64,000 bases of DNA from Lojkania enalia. Taxonomy: Eukaryota; Ascomycota; Dothideomycetes; Pleosporales. Positions 45,252-55,838 of this stretch are shown in pieces (within the stretch, counting starts at the first letter, position 1; each line of letters opens with the position of its first letter). The DNA is taken from the NCBI GenBank assembly GCA_010094045.1, contig ML986667.1, positions 4,982-68,981 on the forward strand, written 5' to 3'. The notes beneath the pieces were generated by a model. It searched no databases and was not told where the DNA came from. It was given only the letters and a program-made list of their open reading frames with translations. Position numbers and translations under genes: made by a program.

Positions 45252-47515
45252 ATGGGTATCTCTGGTAGGTATACCATTCCAAAAGTCCCTCGATTTACTT
45301 AGAAGTCCCCAGGCCTCTTGTCACTACTCAAGTCAATTCACAAGCCATGCAGCCTTAAGAAGTTTGCTGGGAAAACCATTGGGGTGGACGTCTATGGCTG
45401 GCTCCATCGGGGAGCTGCAACATGTCCAATTGAACTTGCATTGGACAAGCCAACAACGAAGTACGGCACAGATGCACGCCCAATTGACATAACTGACATA
45501 TGCGTAGAGTGGTTGACTTTGCTATGAACCGGGTTCGAATGCTGATCCACTTTGGCATCACACCCTATCTCGTTTTCGACGGAGACAACCTGCCGAGCAA
45601 AGCTGGAACTGAAGAGAAGAGACGTGACAAGCGGAAGGAGGCCAAACGGTTGGGAATGGAGCTTCTAAAAATGGGTAAGACGTCACTTGCCCATCAGGAG
45701 TTGCAGAAGGCTGTAGATGTGACAGCCGAAATGGCGCGACAACTGATTGAAGAACTAAAACACCATAACATTCAATACGTCGTTGCCCCTTACGAGGCCG
45801 ATTCACAGCTCGCCTATCTGGAGAAACAGGGCATCATAGATGGTATTCTTTCCGAGGACTCGGATTTATTAGTATTTGGCGCGAAATGCCTAATCACAAA
45901 ACTAGACAAATACGGGGAATGCATCGAGGTCAACCGGAATCTCTTCACAGCTTGCCGGGAGATTAGTCTGGCTGGTTGGTCAGACGCGGACTTCAGGCGA
46001 ATGGCTATATTGAGCGGTTGCGATTATCTTCCTAGCATTGGCAAGATGGGTTTAAAGACGGCCCATCGTATGCTGCGGAAATATAAAACCGTGGATCGAG
46101 TCGTTAAGACCGCGCAATTTGACGGGCAGTTCAAGGTTCCTTCTGGATACATTGAAGCCTTTTATCAAGCGGAAAACACGTTCCTCTACCAATGGGTGTT
46201 CTGTCCACAAACTAACGGCTTAGTAAATCTGACCAAGCCGGGTCAAGGAGTGGATGTCTCGAATATGGCGTATATTGGGGCTCGCGTACCGGATGATACT
46301 GCATTAGGGGTGGCCCGCGGAGACTTGAACCCTCGCACGAAGAAGCCAATCATTATCGAAGTAAAGGAGCGGCGGTTTTCCAAACCTTTGGTGCCATCTC
46401 GAAGGGTGTCAGCCATAGTCCAAACTCCAGATTCTAAGCAAGGAAAACCGATTGACGCTTTCTTCAAATCAAAGCGCACTCCTCTAGCCGAGCTCGATCC
46501 GAATAGCTTTACTCCATCTCCCAGACAGCAGGCACTGTTACAGCAGAACTCTGGAAACAGCTGGGTAGCTGCCTTAGCCCCAGGATCACAGTCGGCTACG
46601 CAAGTTCATGTTCCAAGGACTGCTCCTCAGCCTGCTAGGAGATCAATTTCGGAGAGGTGGGATAGACGTGCGTCCGCTCCGCATCCAGTAAAGAGGCAAC
46701 GGCTTTGCTCTGATAGTGAATTTGAGACTCCGGCATTGTCGAGGACCCAAACCGAACGAAGTCCGTTCTTTGCCTCATCTGTTGCGGATCCGAGCCCCTC
46801 GTTGAAAAAAGGCAAGAAGAAATCGAATCAGGAATTTGACTTGTGGTCTGATGCCTCCGTTGAGGATGCAATGGCCGAGTTGGTAGATCTTGAGGAGGCC
46901 GCTTCTCAATCAAGGAAGGTCCCTATCTTTAGGGATGACTACAGATCCGACGTCAATAGCGGCTCACAATCAACTACATTCTCTAGAAGTATTACAGAGC
47001 GGTCCCAAGATACCATCGGAACTCTTACGCCTGCTACGTCGTTTGGTAGTCCACCACCAGACGCTGAAGAATTTTCCATCTCCAGTGTGGCGCTCTCCTC
47101 GCAAGTCAACGAGCTTCGTTCCAAGTTCTCATTCAATTCTACAACTGCAAACCAAGAATCCTCACACAACATCGGCCTCGCGAGGATTGGCCTCGGTAAA
47201 CGTAGTCGGCGTTCCAGTTCGGAACATGGAGCTGATTTCTTGGCACCTACCCACGTGTCCCTACCTTCGAATATTTCCACAAAGACATCTCGTGTTAAGG
47301 GTACGGATGGTAATCTCGAAGATTCAGCATGGGCTGCCATGGAGGCCGAAGTGGTTGTTGCTGCGAGTAGCCCTGCTGCCTCTCCCCCGTCGACGCATAA
47401 GAAGCCCGAGATCAGAGGTAGCGAAGATCTGCTTGTACCTGATAGCGATGCTGAAAGCAATTGCTCGCCACGCAAGCCGATCCTCAACCTGGGGCAGTTT
47501 GCTTTCGCCGGGTAG
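45252..47515 (+). CDS. EXO1: Exonuclease 1 (XPG/RAD2 family)
   Basis: 5'-3' exonuclease and flap nuclease of mismatch repair and double-strand-break resection. Three exons, 45252-45264 (13 bases), 45313-45460 and 45508-47515; 722 residues. The N domain begins MGISGLLSLLKSI and includes GVDVYGWLHRGA and PYLVFDGDNLP. The I domain has VAPYEADSQLAYLEK and LSEDSDLLVFG with the acidic metal ligands, then a helix-hairpin region ILSGCDYLPSIGKMGLK. The C-terminal half is disordered and Ser/Pro-rich. Near residue 363, KPIDAFF resembles a PCNA-interacting motif but lacks the Gln at the right spacing. Introns of 48 and 47 bases interrupt the N domain. Confidence 0.95.
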
Positions 47516-48339
47516 AACATGTTGCATCTTATGATAGCCATTGTTTTAGGGAGTTGTTGGGTTATTAGGTATCATGGGCATGGCGTTCTTACAATTGTTG
47601 GCATTCTACGGGTGTGTTATATTAACGAGCGTGTGTATAATCACGCAGTATCGATAGAACGATTATCGCCTCATACATTGCAGCGAGCGCTATGCAGCTC
47701 GTAGCATAATTAAAATATCCATTTGTTACTTACACACTTTGTTATTCCTTTGGTCAAGATTGAGTGATTTAATTTCAGACCGCATTCCATGGAATCGTTC
47801 TGCGTTAGCCATTGGGCACCACTCTTTTCTTAGGCATTCCATCTTGTTCGTCAGTTCTGAATATGTTTATTGAAGTAATGCTCTCACGCAGCGGTATAAC
47901 CGTTATCTTGTTACATATGTATTTGCCGCTTTCCTAGTGCAGGACTTTAACGTAATTTAAGTCTTTTAGCGACGCATCCAACTACCACCCGTGAAGATGA
48001 AGGGCCTCGTGTATATTCCTAACTCTTTTCGACTATACGTTGTGCAATTCTAATGACTATAGGGGACTACACCAAGTACGGAGATTATTGAGTATTTGGA
48101 ATTTACAGCCCCTAAGAGAACCTAGACGCATGTCTTCGGTGGAAACGAATGAGCTGAGCGTATAATTGCAAGATTTCACATGGTCTATTAGCTTGGGGAA
48201 CCAAATAATGAGCGTATAGATAAGAAGATGATGGAAAAAGAAGCAGAACACTTGGCTTCATTGTATCGGCACTTCATTATAGACATACTGAAGAATAAAT
48301 AATAGAAAGTAACAGTGATTCTGTACTTTTGGAAAGCCT

Positions 48340-48902
48340 GGCCCTTCCGCGACTGTCTCGCAAGGCTCATTCAGCCGAAGCTCCCCGGCCCCCCTCACCT
48401 CCGGAGTCCGAACCCCGGCTGATTCTCAAGTCTGTCGCTAGTGAGTAACCTCATCTATCTCCTGCATGAAAGACTTAACGGGCTTCCTGAGTCGTAGGCC
48501 TCCTAGTAGGGGGAATTGCTGTCTCACCCACATATATTCGTTTCTCTCAGTCATCAGCCCATAACCACTACTTCTTGCAAAATTAGGGCTGCTATGGGGC
48601 CAATTGCTGTAACATTAAATATCATATCCCTGCTTAGGGTAGCTGGCAGCATTTGTAGTGTCATTTTGCCCTGCATTCGTATACCATGAGGCGCGTCTGA
48701 AAAGTTGCGAATAGCGCCATAAAAGCTAGAATATTTGTGCATTACCATAAACTATCTCATCTAAACCCGCGAGAAGCTCCCGCTGGAATTCCAGTTAGAC
48801 TTCCATATGCATACCATTGAAGACTTCGTCCGGGACGCAGGAGCTCTTACAAAAAGGCAGCAGACGACGAATGCCCTACTGAAGTAGGACCGCATAGGGC
48901 TG
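48340..48902 (-). pseudogene. Broken reading frame with RIP-like stops
   Basis: One minus-strand frame reads as protein over about 185 codons, interrupted by TAG, TAA, TAG, TAA, TAG and TGA. Intact pieces include GIRRLLPFCKSSCVPDEVFN, LEFQRELLAGLDEIVYGNAQ, RRASWYTNAGQNDTTNAASY and NEYMWVRQQFPLLGGLRLRK. Every stop could come from CAA, CAG or CGA by one C-to-T change. The family is not recognised. An intron-containing live gene is less likely because the stops are scattered through coding-like sequence. Confidence 0.35.
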
Positions 48903-50279
48903 GCGGGGGAAAGATTCAAGTAGTTAGTATTCGAACCACATATTAAGAAGTACTTTTTATTTATTATGTTACTGGAACGCCATATTCTCTCAAGCTCACT
49001 TGGTAGCACAATTGTGAACGTATTGCTAGAGCCTGTGTTCTATGGTTACCGATAAAACTTTAGCCCTCTTTTGAATTAAATCAATGATAATGCGTCGACT
49101 TTGCTTTTGTTATCCCAGAAGAGGCACTGAGGAAACCTATCTACTCTACAATATCCTTCAATAGAATCCCTAGCGCATCATAGCATGTCGGATGCATATT
49201 CATTTTTAGATCCAGGTATGTTCGAACCAAATATCCTAATTCAAAGGAGCATCAATACGTCGCCTCTCAATAGCAAGTAAAGTTGCCGAACCTACTGGCA
49301 TCATGTCTGGGAGTCTGCGACCGTATGATTTAGGGCGCAACAATCTTGCAGCAGTCTTGCATCTCCTGAATATTGGAGCTGAACGTCATTTGGCGTGCAT
49401 CGACTCGGCAAGTGAACACCTCTTCAATTAGCAATACACCGGGAATCAATCGCAGTCGTCGAATACCTACTACCACTTTGTTAGTCACCCACCTCAGAAG
49501 CCGAGGACCAGCATGTTTAAAAAGTCTACAATCATAATCGGAGTAAGAAGTACGCGACGTCGGCTCATGACCGATGCATTTTGGCGATTTTTTTTTTTTG
49601 CACAACCTTGTTCGCAATGATTCTGGTGGGAGATTTCCATTTCTTGGCTCAATGAGAGTATCCACAAATTCCAGGTCCTGTTTTTGGCTTCCACGATTTT
49701 TATTGATACGGTTTTGTGGGCATTTCTCTTTTTCCATCCTCTTGCTATTTCAGCTTTTCCAGAATACGAAGCTTAAATGAATTTTCGTTCCTTATAAGGT
49801 TCCTATTGTATTTGTAACTTCTGGTCTGTAGACAAATCTCCTTTTCTCCTCTCGACGTGCAATTTGAATAGATAAAACCTATTTACAAATGCTACATCGA
49901 GAGGTGACCATGAAGATTTCTCACGTAGTGAGAATCAAATAGTAGGCACCATTATGTTCCCATGAAACATAATAGGCCACACGACACCTGCACCGACGTC
50001 TAAATAGACCTCAGTTGCACTAGAATCCTTTCTATAACTAGCTCATTTGGAATGTCAAATGTTTCAACTAAATAGTTTGCTACGTCTTCTCGTAGTCTGC
50101 TGTTATCTGCCTCGTTGATTGATGGCTATAGCTTGTCTGCGGCATCCTGGATGGCTCTATTCTTCGAGCGCAAAAAAATTCACGGCTTAGCAGGAAAAAA
50201 AATGACCTTCCGTGTATGGAAAATGCTCCCAATGGGTTCGAAAAACTGGGAGCAGAGACCGTAGTAAAGAGATTATTGG

Positions 50280-50460
50280 CTAGATGACACTAGGCAGCAG
50301 TATTTTCGGCTGAGCCCCCACGCTTGAAACTCAAGCGAGGCGCTCTTGGGTAACCCAAGCAGCAGGTGGTGTCCCACTTGGTTTACTAGATGCATAATTA
50401 AGCTAGCCGGGGCGTGGGGGTTTTGGTTTCCGCGCAGGGGGTATCCGCGCAACCGGATCA
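50280..50460. repeat. GC-rich island with inverted and direct short repeats
   Basis: Within AT-rich DNA, CCCCCACGC at about 50316 is matched by GCGTGGGGG at about 50411 on the same strand; CTTGGGTAACCCAAG at about 50346-50360 is a perfect palindrome, and TCCGCGCA occurs twice at about 50430 and 50445. It could be a small non-autonomous element, but no terminal repeat plus target duplication was defined. Confidence 0.4.
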
Positions 50461-51640
50461 AACTAACTTTCTACTTTCTAATCGCGATAGCTTGATATTT
50501 ACAGATGAAAATTGCTATTTTAAACACATAGACTGTAGAGTTAATGTAGTAGCAGTAGCAGTAGCCGCAGTACGGCTGCTTTGATACGATTAATGTCTAC
50601 GAACCTCTAATTTTGATTAACTAATATCTGTTTCCACTTGTTCTGAGGTAGAGTTTGATTAAGTAGATATCTAGTCGTTTATTATCAGCCTCGAGCGTTG
50701 CTGCCCTTATATTTGTCCTTTGTATCTCCTTGCCTACGTTTTAGAGGATCAGCTACGTGCTATGCGATGGATTTTCCGATCGTTGGAGAACCTGTTGCTT
50801 ATGATATATGTCCCGGCGGCCCTGAGGTGTACGCTATATTGAATATATCTATATGTCGGGTTCTCTCCGTAGTAGAGATGTCATCTGCGAGCCGATAATT
50901 CATGATAATTATAGAACTAGATCGATATTAAACGGGCAGAGGTCCGTAGCTTGCTTTAACATCGCGTTCTGACAATCCTTCCTCTCCAGCTTAATTATAA
51001 CTGGTGATATACCGCTCCTTCTTTATATGTGTAGCGTCGTCCATAGTCAAAAGCATAATGATCCTTATACGGTACTTTAATTTGATAACTGAGAAAGGCG
51101 CAAGATCTAGAGGCTAGAGGATGTAGAACATATACATAGGTAGAAATATGAATGGAATCGGCCCACAAGAATAGGTTCTAAAGCGCGCTAGAACGAAAAT
51201 AAGCTTCACCGGCGTGCTTGATAACACCGTGGGGATTGGAAGATTATTAACTAAAGCCTGAGCAGGTATTGAGGCCGACCAAGAAGGAAAGAAAGATGAC
51301 AAAGTATCTTAGCTGCTAGTAACCGCCACAAGGTTTGGGTTTCACGTGAATCAGGCAAGAATCGATGAATAAGTACTTATGTAATAAGCAAATGCATGTG
51401 ATCTCTGTCGCCTATTGACGCTCTAGTCAATTGTAATAATATTATTATTAGATAGTATACAACGTGTGGTTTCATAATAAGTTGCTTCATTCTGCTCCGC
51501 AAATCCCCTTTCACTCATCACACACGTTATTAACAAAACTACGCTGTCTGGAACAAATTTCTAGGTGAAATAAAATTACGTAACCAAAAGCAAATGCTGC
51601 GGGCAGCATGGCATCGCACAGGGCTACTTAAAAAAGACCA

Positions 51641-51765
51641 AAAAAACATACAACAGTGGGTATTCGCTAGTGGTCACCCACCTAACTACTAATCCACCGG
51701 TTCACGGCTTAAGTACGCAAGAGCGGACGGGTTTGCCTGTTTATCCGTGACCTGTGATCGTATGT
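51641..51765 (-). rRNA. 5S ribosomal RNA gene (divergent type)
   Basis: The minus strand from 51765 to 51646 is a 120-base 5S rRNA. Ends ACATACG and TTGTATGT pair as helix I. The internal promoter/loop elements GTACTTAAGCC and TTAGTAGTTAGGTGGGTGAC are conserved, and TTTTTT follows directly on the minus strand (51645-51641) as an RNA polymerase III terminator. Compared with the remembered Neurospora type, helix II is changed on both strands (CACGG with CCGTG in place of TGTGG with CCACA), and other helix changes are compensated too, so it is likely functional and not a random relic. Dispersed single 5S genes are normal in Pezizomycotina. Confidence 0.9.
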
Positions 51766-53157
51766 GACAATATGGTTTTGATAAAATCCTTAAGCCTTTA
51801 AGATATTTGAACATGAATTTTAAGTTTGAAAGATTTGCGATGAGAATGAAAGATGAAAGTGCTAAAAATAGGGATAGTGAAAATTTATTCGGGGGCTAGT
51901 AGCCGTTTAGGTTAGAGCAGTGAACGTGCATACGAGGTCAGATGTGGAAGGACTGTGACACCTCCACGTCATGTTTCTGGAGAGTTGAGAATGCGATATT
52001 CGTGAGTCTAGATTTATATTTCTAATACTTGGTGAATGGCGACTTTTGCTACTTGGAGCTTTCTAAGGTATTATACGCCTTGTAGATACATGTTCTTCTG
52101 CCTACGATAGTGGATTTAGTGTAATATCAACGCCCTAAAATACCTCTCTATATTCTAAACCTTCAATGGCTATTGAGGCCACATGCTAGAGAGACTTCAG
52201 CAACCAAACCTCTCTCATTGTGCTTACAAGGAAAAAAAAACGAAAATAAAAATAGAGAAGCGAAAATCAACCTAGACCCACATGAAAGCGAGCCGGACTC
52301 TACCTACAGAGGTGCGGATAGTGACAGGTCGCAATCCGATAGGTATAATGGGCCGAAGGAAGGCGGTTGGCCCTTACCCAAGAAATGGTGTAAGACGCGC
52401 AGCTTAAGCAGGTTAAGAGTAGTTGCACATGCCGTAGACTGTAGAACCCCAGTCGTATACGAGTAAAATGCTCTAAATAAAATAATAAGCGAGAAATTGA
52501 GGAAAAAAAGGGGAAAAAAAAAATTAAAAGATATAGTGCTCTTCAAATGTAGCGCTCAAACTATGGCTTGCGAACTCACCCCGAATAAGTTATCAACTGG
52601 TGGGTTGGTATCATAGTGGACGAGCACTATAACTTGTTTTTCGTCGTTTTTAACAGATCATTTTGCAGTACTACACTATGTAGGCTTATTTTAATAGCGG
52701 CATTCGTAGAGTCAGGTATCTAGACACATGATGGCATAGTGAAATTTTATCTGCTGTGAGACGGTATTTTCGCGTCCGAATTTGAGGGATGCGTGAAAAT
52801 AATTTGCTAAGAGCGATAGAGAAGTGACCTATTGTGAGAACCAGAAGTCAAGACGTTATTTATTAGGAAATATCACAAATGCATTGTTGATAGAAGTTGT
52901 ACAACTTAGGAATCAGCGTATCACTTTATCGATTCTTGCTTCTGGGACCGTGAACACTTTTATAGGGCCGGAGAAGATCATATCTTGACCACATATGATA
53001 ATGTCCAGGCCACTGGTGAGGCACACTCAGATTCGATTACACAAGTGTGCGGAACTGCTATCAAGAACCAACTCTCCTTCTCACGCTCTTTTCACTATTT
53101 GTACATATGATACACTTTGTTTACAACAACTCATACAACCCTAACGTTATACTCAAA

Positions 53158-54017
53158 TTACATACCCCTCTTTTCGAGGATATGTCTTACTTCAGGCATA
53201 TGGAATCCCTAATTTCCAAGTTAGCTTCTGCAATCGCCAAATATTCCTAAAACTCTATACAATAGAGCAGGACATACCTTGATAATAACATGCCTCGTTG
53301 TAGTATTTACCGTGACATCCTTGCTCTTCTTGTTCAAGAATTCCTGCACCTCATCCCTCAGAGCTTCTATATCTCCAGTGATATTTTTTATGATTGTTAG
53401 ATGTAGGTTGCCTCCCCTCTTGTAGTCACTGTAGATAGGTAAATTCTTGTTCCTTGTGCGCTCAACGTAGTATCTCGCAGGGCCCAATTCCGATATGTTG
53501 AGCTCTAGGGCTGACGGCTTCTCTTCCTCCTTCGTAGCTTTGTGTTCGGATTCTGGGGCTTCAATTCGGCACGTAGCGGCGTCTTCTTCCGCTTTATAGG
53601 ATTTGGTTGAATTTGCACCTTTCCCAGGCTTCTTTGATTTTTCGGGCTTGCCTGAATTGGGAAGTTTGGATGGGAGGATAGGTTTGGGCGCAGAGGATTG
53701 TGCACTATCGGCCTCTGTGCTAGCCTCAGTTGAGGCTTGTTCGGCGGCTTCTGAGGAGTCGGCGGGCGTGAATGGAGCTTTCGGAGACGGTTTCAAGGGG
53801 ACAGTGGAGGAAGGCGGCGCAACTCTCGCGCTGGAATTGGAATTTGTGAATTCTAGATTCAACTATAAATGAATACCGCAATGATTGGGAAAGAAGGATG
53901 CGTACGATCGATGCGCAACCTTGTTGCGGTCGAGAAGCGGAAGAGCTGCCGACTCGTGGACGCCCTGGGAGCCGCCAAAGGCCGTAAGAAAGGAAGGACT
54001 ATCTTAAAAGAAGCCAT
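53158..54017 (-). CDS. IMG2: Mitochondrial large-subunit ribosomal protein mL49 (Img2 family)
   Basis: Structural protein of the mitochondrial 54S subunit. Three exons: 54017-53906, 53852-53278 and 53208-53158; 245 residues. The N-terminus is a mitochondrial presequence (MASFKIVLPFLRPLAAPRAS). A low-complexity acidic/Lys-rich middle part is longer than in yeast Img2. The conserved domain starts at about residue 165: YYVERTRNKNLPIYSDYKRG, GNLHLTIIKNITGDIEALRD, then VTVNTTTRHVIIK joined to GFHMPEVRHILEKRGM by the last exon. Reading through the last intron would give a stop with an unrelated end, so the 17-codon last exon is preferred. Head-to-head with eIF3e. Confidence 0.92.
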
Positions 54018-54311
54018 TGAATCCCCTGAGATATGGAATATACTACAAAAACTAGAAATAAGAGAAGGACTCAGGTGCCGTCTCGTGCGATGTCGAGGCA
54101 AGCTCCTCGCGAGGACTGCTAGCCTCAACACCAGAAATTTAGCGAGCAGGGGTTGGGGCCGTGCACAGTCATTTTTCGTTCACACTCACTAACACCCCGC
54201 CAACAACCCAAATTCCGGTCCGCGCGCCCACATCTCCCGGTCTCCTCCGCCACGAACTCTACACTCTTAGTGACGCTTTGCGCGACGGAGACGCAGCCTG
54301 GGAATCCCAAA
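54018..54311. promoter_or_regulatory. Bidirectional promoter of mL49 and eIF3e
   Basis: A 294-base gap between divergent starts of a mitoribosomal protein gene and a cytosolic translation factor gene. A CT/CA-rich tract precedes the eIF3e start. Co-regulation is inferred from position only. Confidence 0.6.
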
Positions 54312-55838
54312 ATGGCCGCCCCCTTGACCGATGGCGCCGACATTGCCGAAGAGTACAACCTTCTCCCCAAGTTGATGCCAAACCTCAACCGACACCTCAT
54401 GTACCCGCTTCTCAACTTTTCTAGCGATGAGGACGGCGAACCTTCCATAGAGCAGAAGAAACTCATCCTCGAACTGCTCAAGCCGACCAATATGACGGAT
54501 TACGTGGGGCAATTGTACCAAGAGATCAACGGCCTGGACGAGATGCCGGACGAGTACAAGAAGAAGCGGGATGAGGTATTAAAGCGGCGCGACGAGCTTG
54601 AAGAGGAGACGAGCAAGATTTCAGGGCTTCTGGACGACGAGAATGTGGTCACAAACTTGCGTTCGGATAAAGTGCAGAACTTGGCGTATCTGAAGGAAAA
54701 TCATGGCGTCACAGTCGAGATGGTGAACCAGCTCTATGAGTTCGGCAAGTTCCAGTACAGCTGCGGCGTCTACCCGGTTGCTGCTGAACTTTTGTACAGA
54801 TTCCGAGTGCTGGTAAGGCATCGTGCCGCGAGTCCGCGAGGAATGGAATAGCTAACTAGTATTGCAAATAGTCTACAGACAACGATAAGGTCGCCGAAGC
54901 TACTTGGGGCAAGTTGGCCTGCGAAATTCTCTCCGTAAACTGGGAGTCCGCCATGGAAGAGATCAACAAAATCAAAGAATCTATCGACACTCGACTCTTC
55001 AACAATCCGCTTGCACAGCTGCATTCTCGTACCTGGTTGATCCACTGGTCACTGTTCCCGCTTTTCAACCATGAACCCGCGCGCGACTCGCTCACCGAGA
55101 TGTTCTTCTCTCCTGCCTACATCAACACCATCCAGACAAGCTGCCCATGGATTCTCCGATATCTCGCCGCCGCAGTAATCACTGGCCGGAACCGAGGCGG
55201 TCGCAACTCGAGCCAATACCAGAAACAATTGAAGGACCTAATAAGAATCGTGCGACAAGAGGGTTACGAGTACAGTGACCCAGTCACCGACTTCATCCGG
55301 GCGCTATACATCGACTTCGACTTCGAGGAGGCACAAAAGAAACTCGGCGAGACCGAAGAGATTCTAAAAAATGACTTCTTCCTCCTCGGCACCGCCGACG
55401 CCTTCGTGGATTCCGCCCGCCACCTGATTTCAGAATCATACTGCAAAATTCATCAACGCATAGACATAAAGTACTCCCCCCTCCCATTTCATACTCCCCC
55501 ACCCTCACCACCACTTCAAATGTACACCCTGGAACCTCTATTTCTCCCTTCCTCCTTCCAGCTCTCCTAATCCCCCTCATATCTTTACTTTCTCTCCGCT
55601 CCCTCTTCACTAACATCACTCAAGGGACCTCTCAACCCGCCTCGGCCTCTCCCAAGACGAAGGCGAGAAATGGATCGTCAACCTAATCCGCGACACGCGT
55701 GTCGACGCAAAAATAGACTACCAAGCCGGAACCGTCGTCATGAACCATCCCCCGCAATCCGTCTATCAGCAAGTCATCGAGAGGACAAAGGGCGGCTTCT
55801 TTAGGACCCAAGTGCTTAGTGCCGCCGTCGCGAAATAA
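54312..55838 (+). CDS. INT6: Translation initiation factor eIF3 subunit e (INT6)
   Basis: Subunit of the cytosolic eIF3 complex. Three exons, 54312-54812, 54872-55470 and 55625-55838, give 437 residues. The N-terminal eIF3e domain includes [20 protein letters not shown] and [20 protein letters not shown]; the next part carries [13 protein letters not shown] and helical repeats. The PCI domain is in the last two exons ([35 protein letters not shown]), with [14 protein letters not shown] near the C-terminus. The 154-base second intron is CT-rich and larger than most here. The stop is followed by a T18-20 tract. Confidence 0.94.

Larger units (their letters stand above)
47516..53157. other. AT-rich gene desert, about 5.6 kb
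   Basis: Low GC, with small AT-rich open frames on both strands and no intact protein gene recognised. It contains one 5S rRNA gene (51646-51765), a broken protein-like frame (48340-48902), and a GC-rich island with inverted repeats (50280-50460). Further protein-like pieces occur on the minus strand at about 49170-49440. The pattern, many TAA/TAG interruptions in otherwise coding-like frames, resembles repeat-induced point mutation of old elements or genes, but I could not match any transposon family. Confidence 0.55.

Noticed and set aside
52173..52466. 97-codon frame followed by an A-rich tract, considered as a LINE 3' end
   Set aside because: No reverse transcriptase or endonuclease motif nearby and the A-rich tract is not distinctive in this AT-rich DNA.
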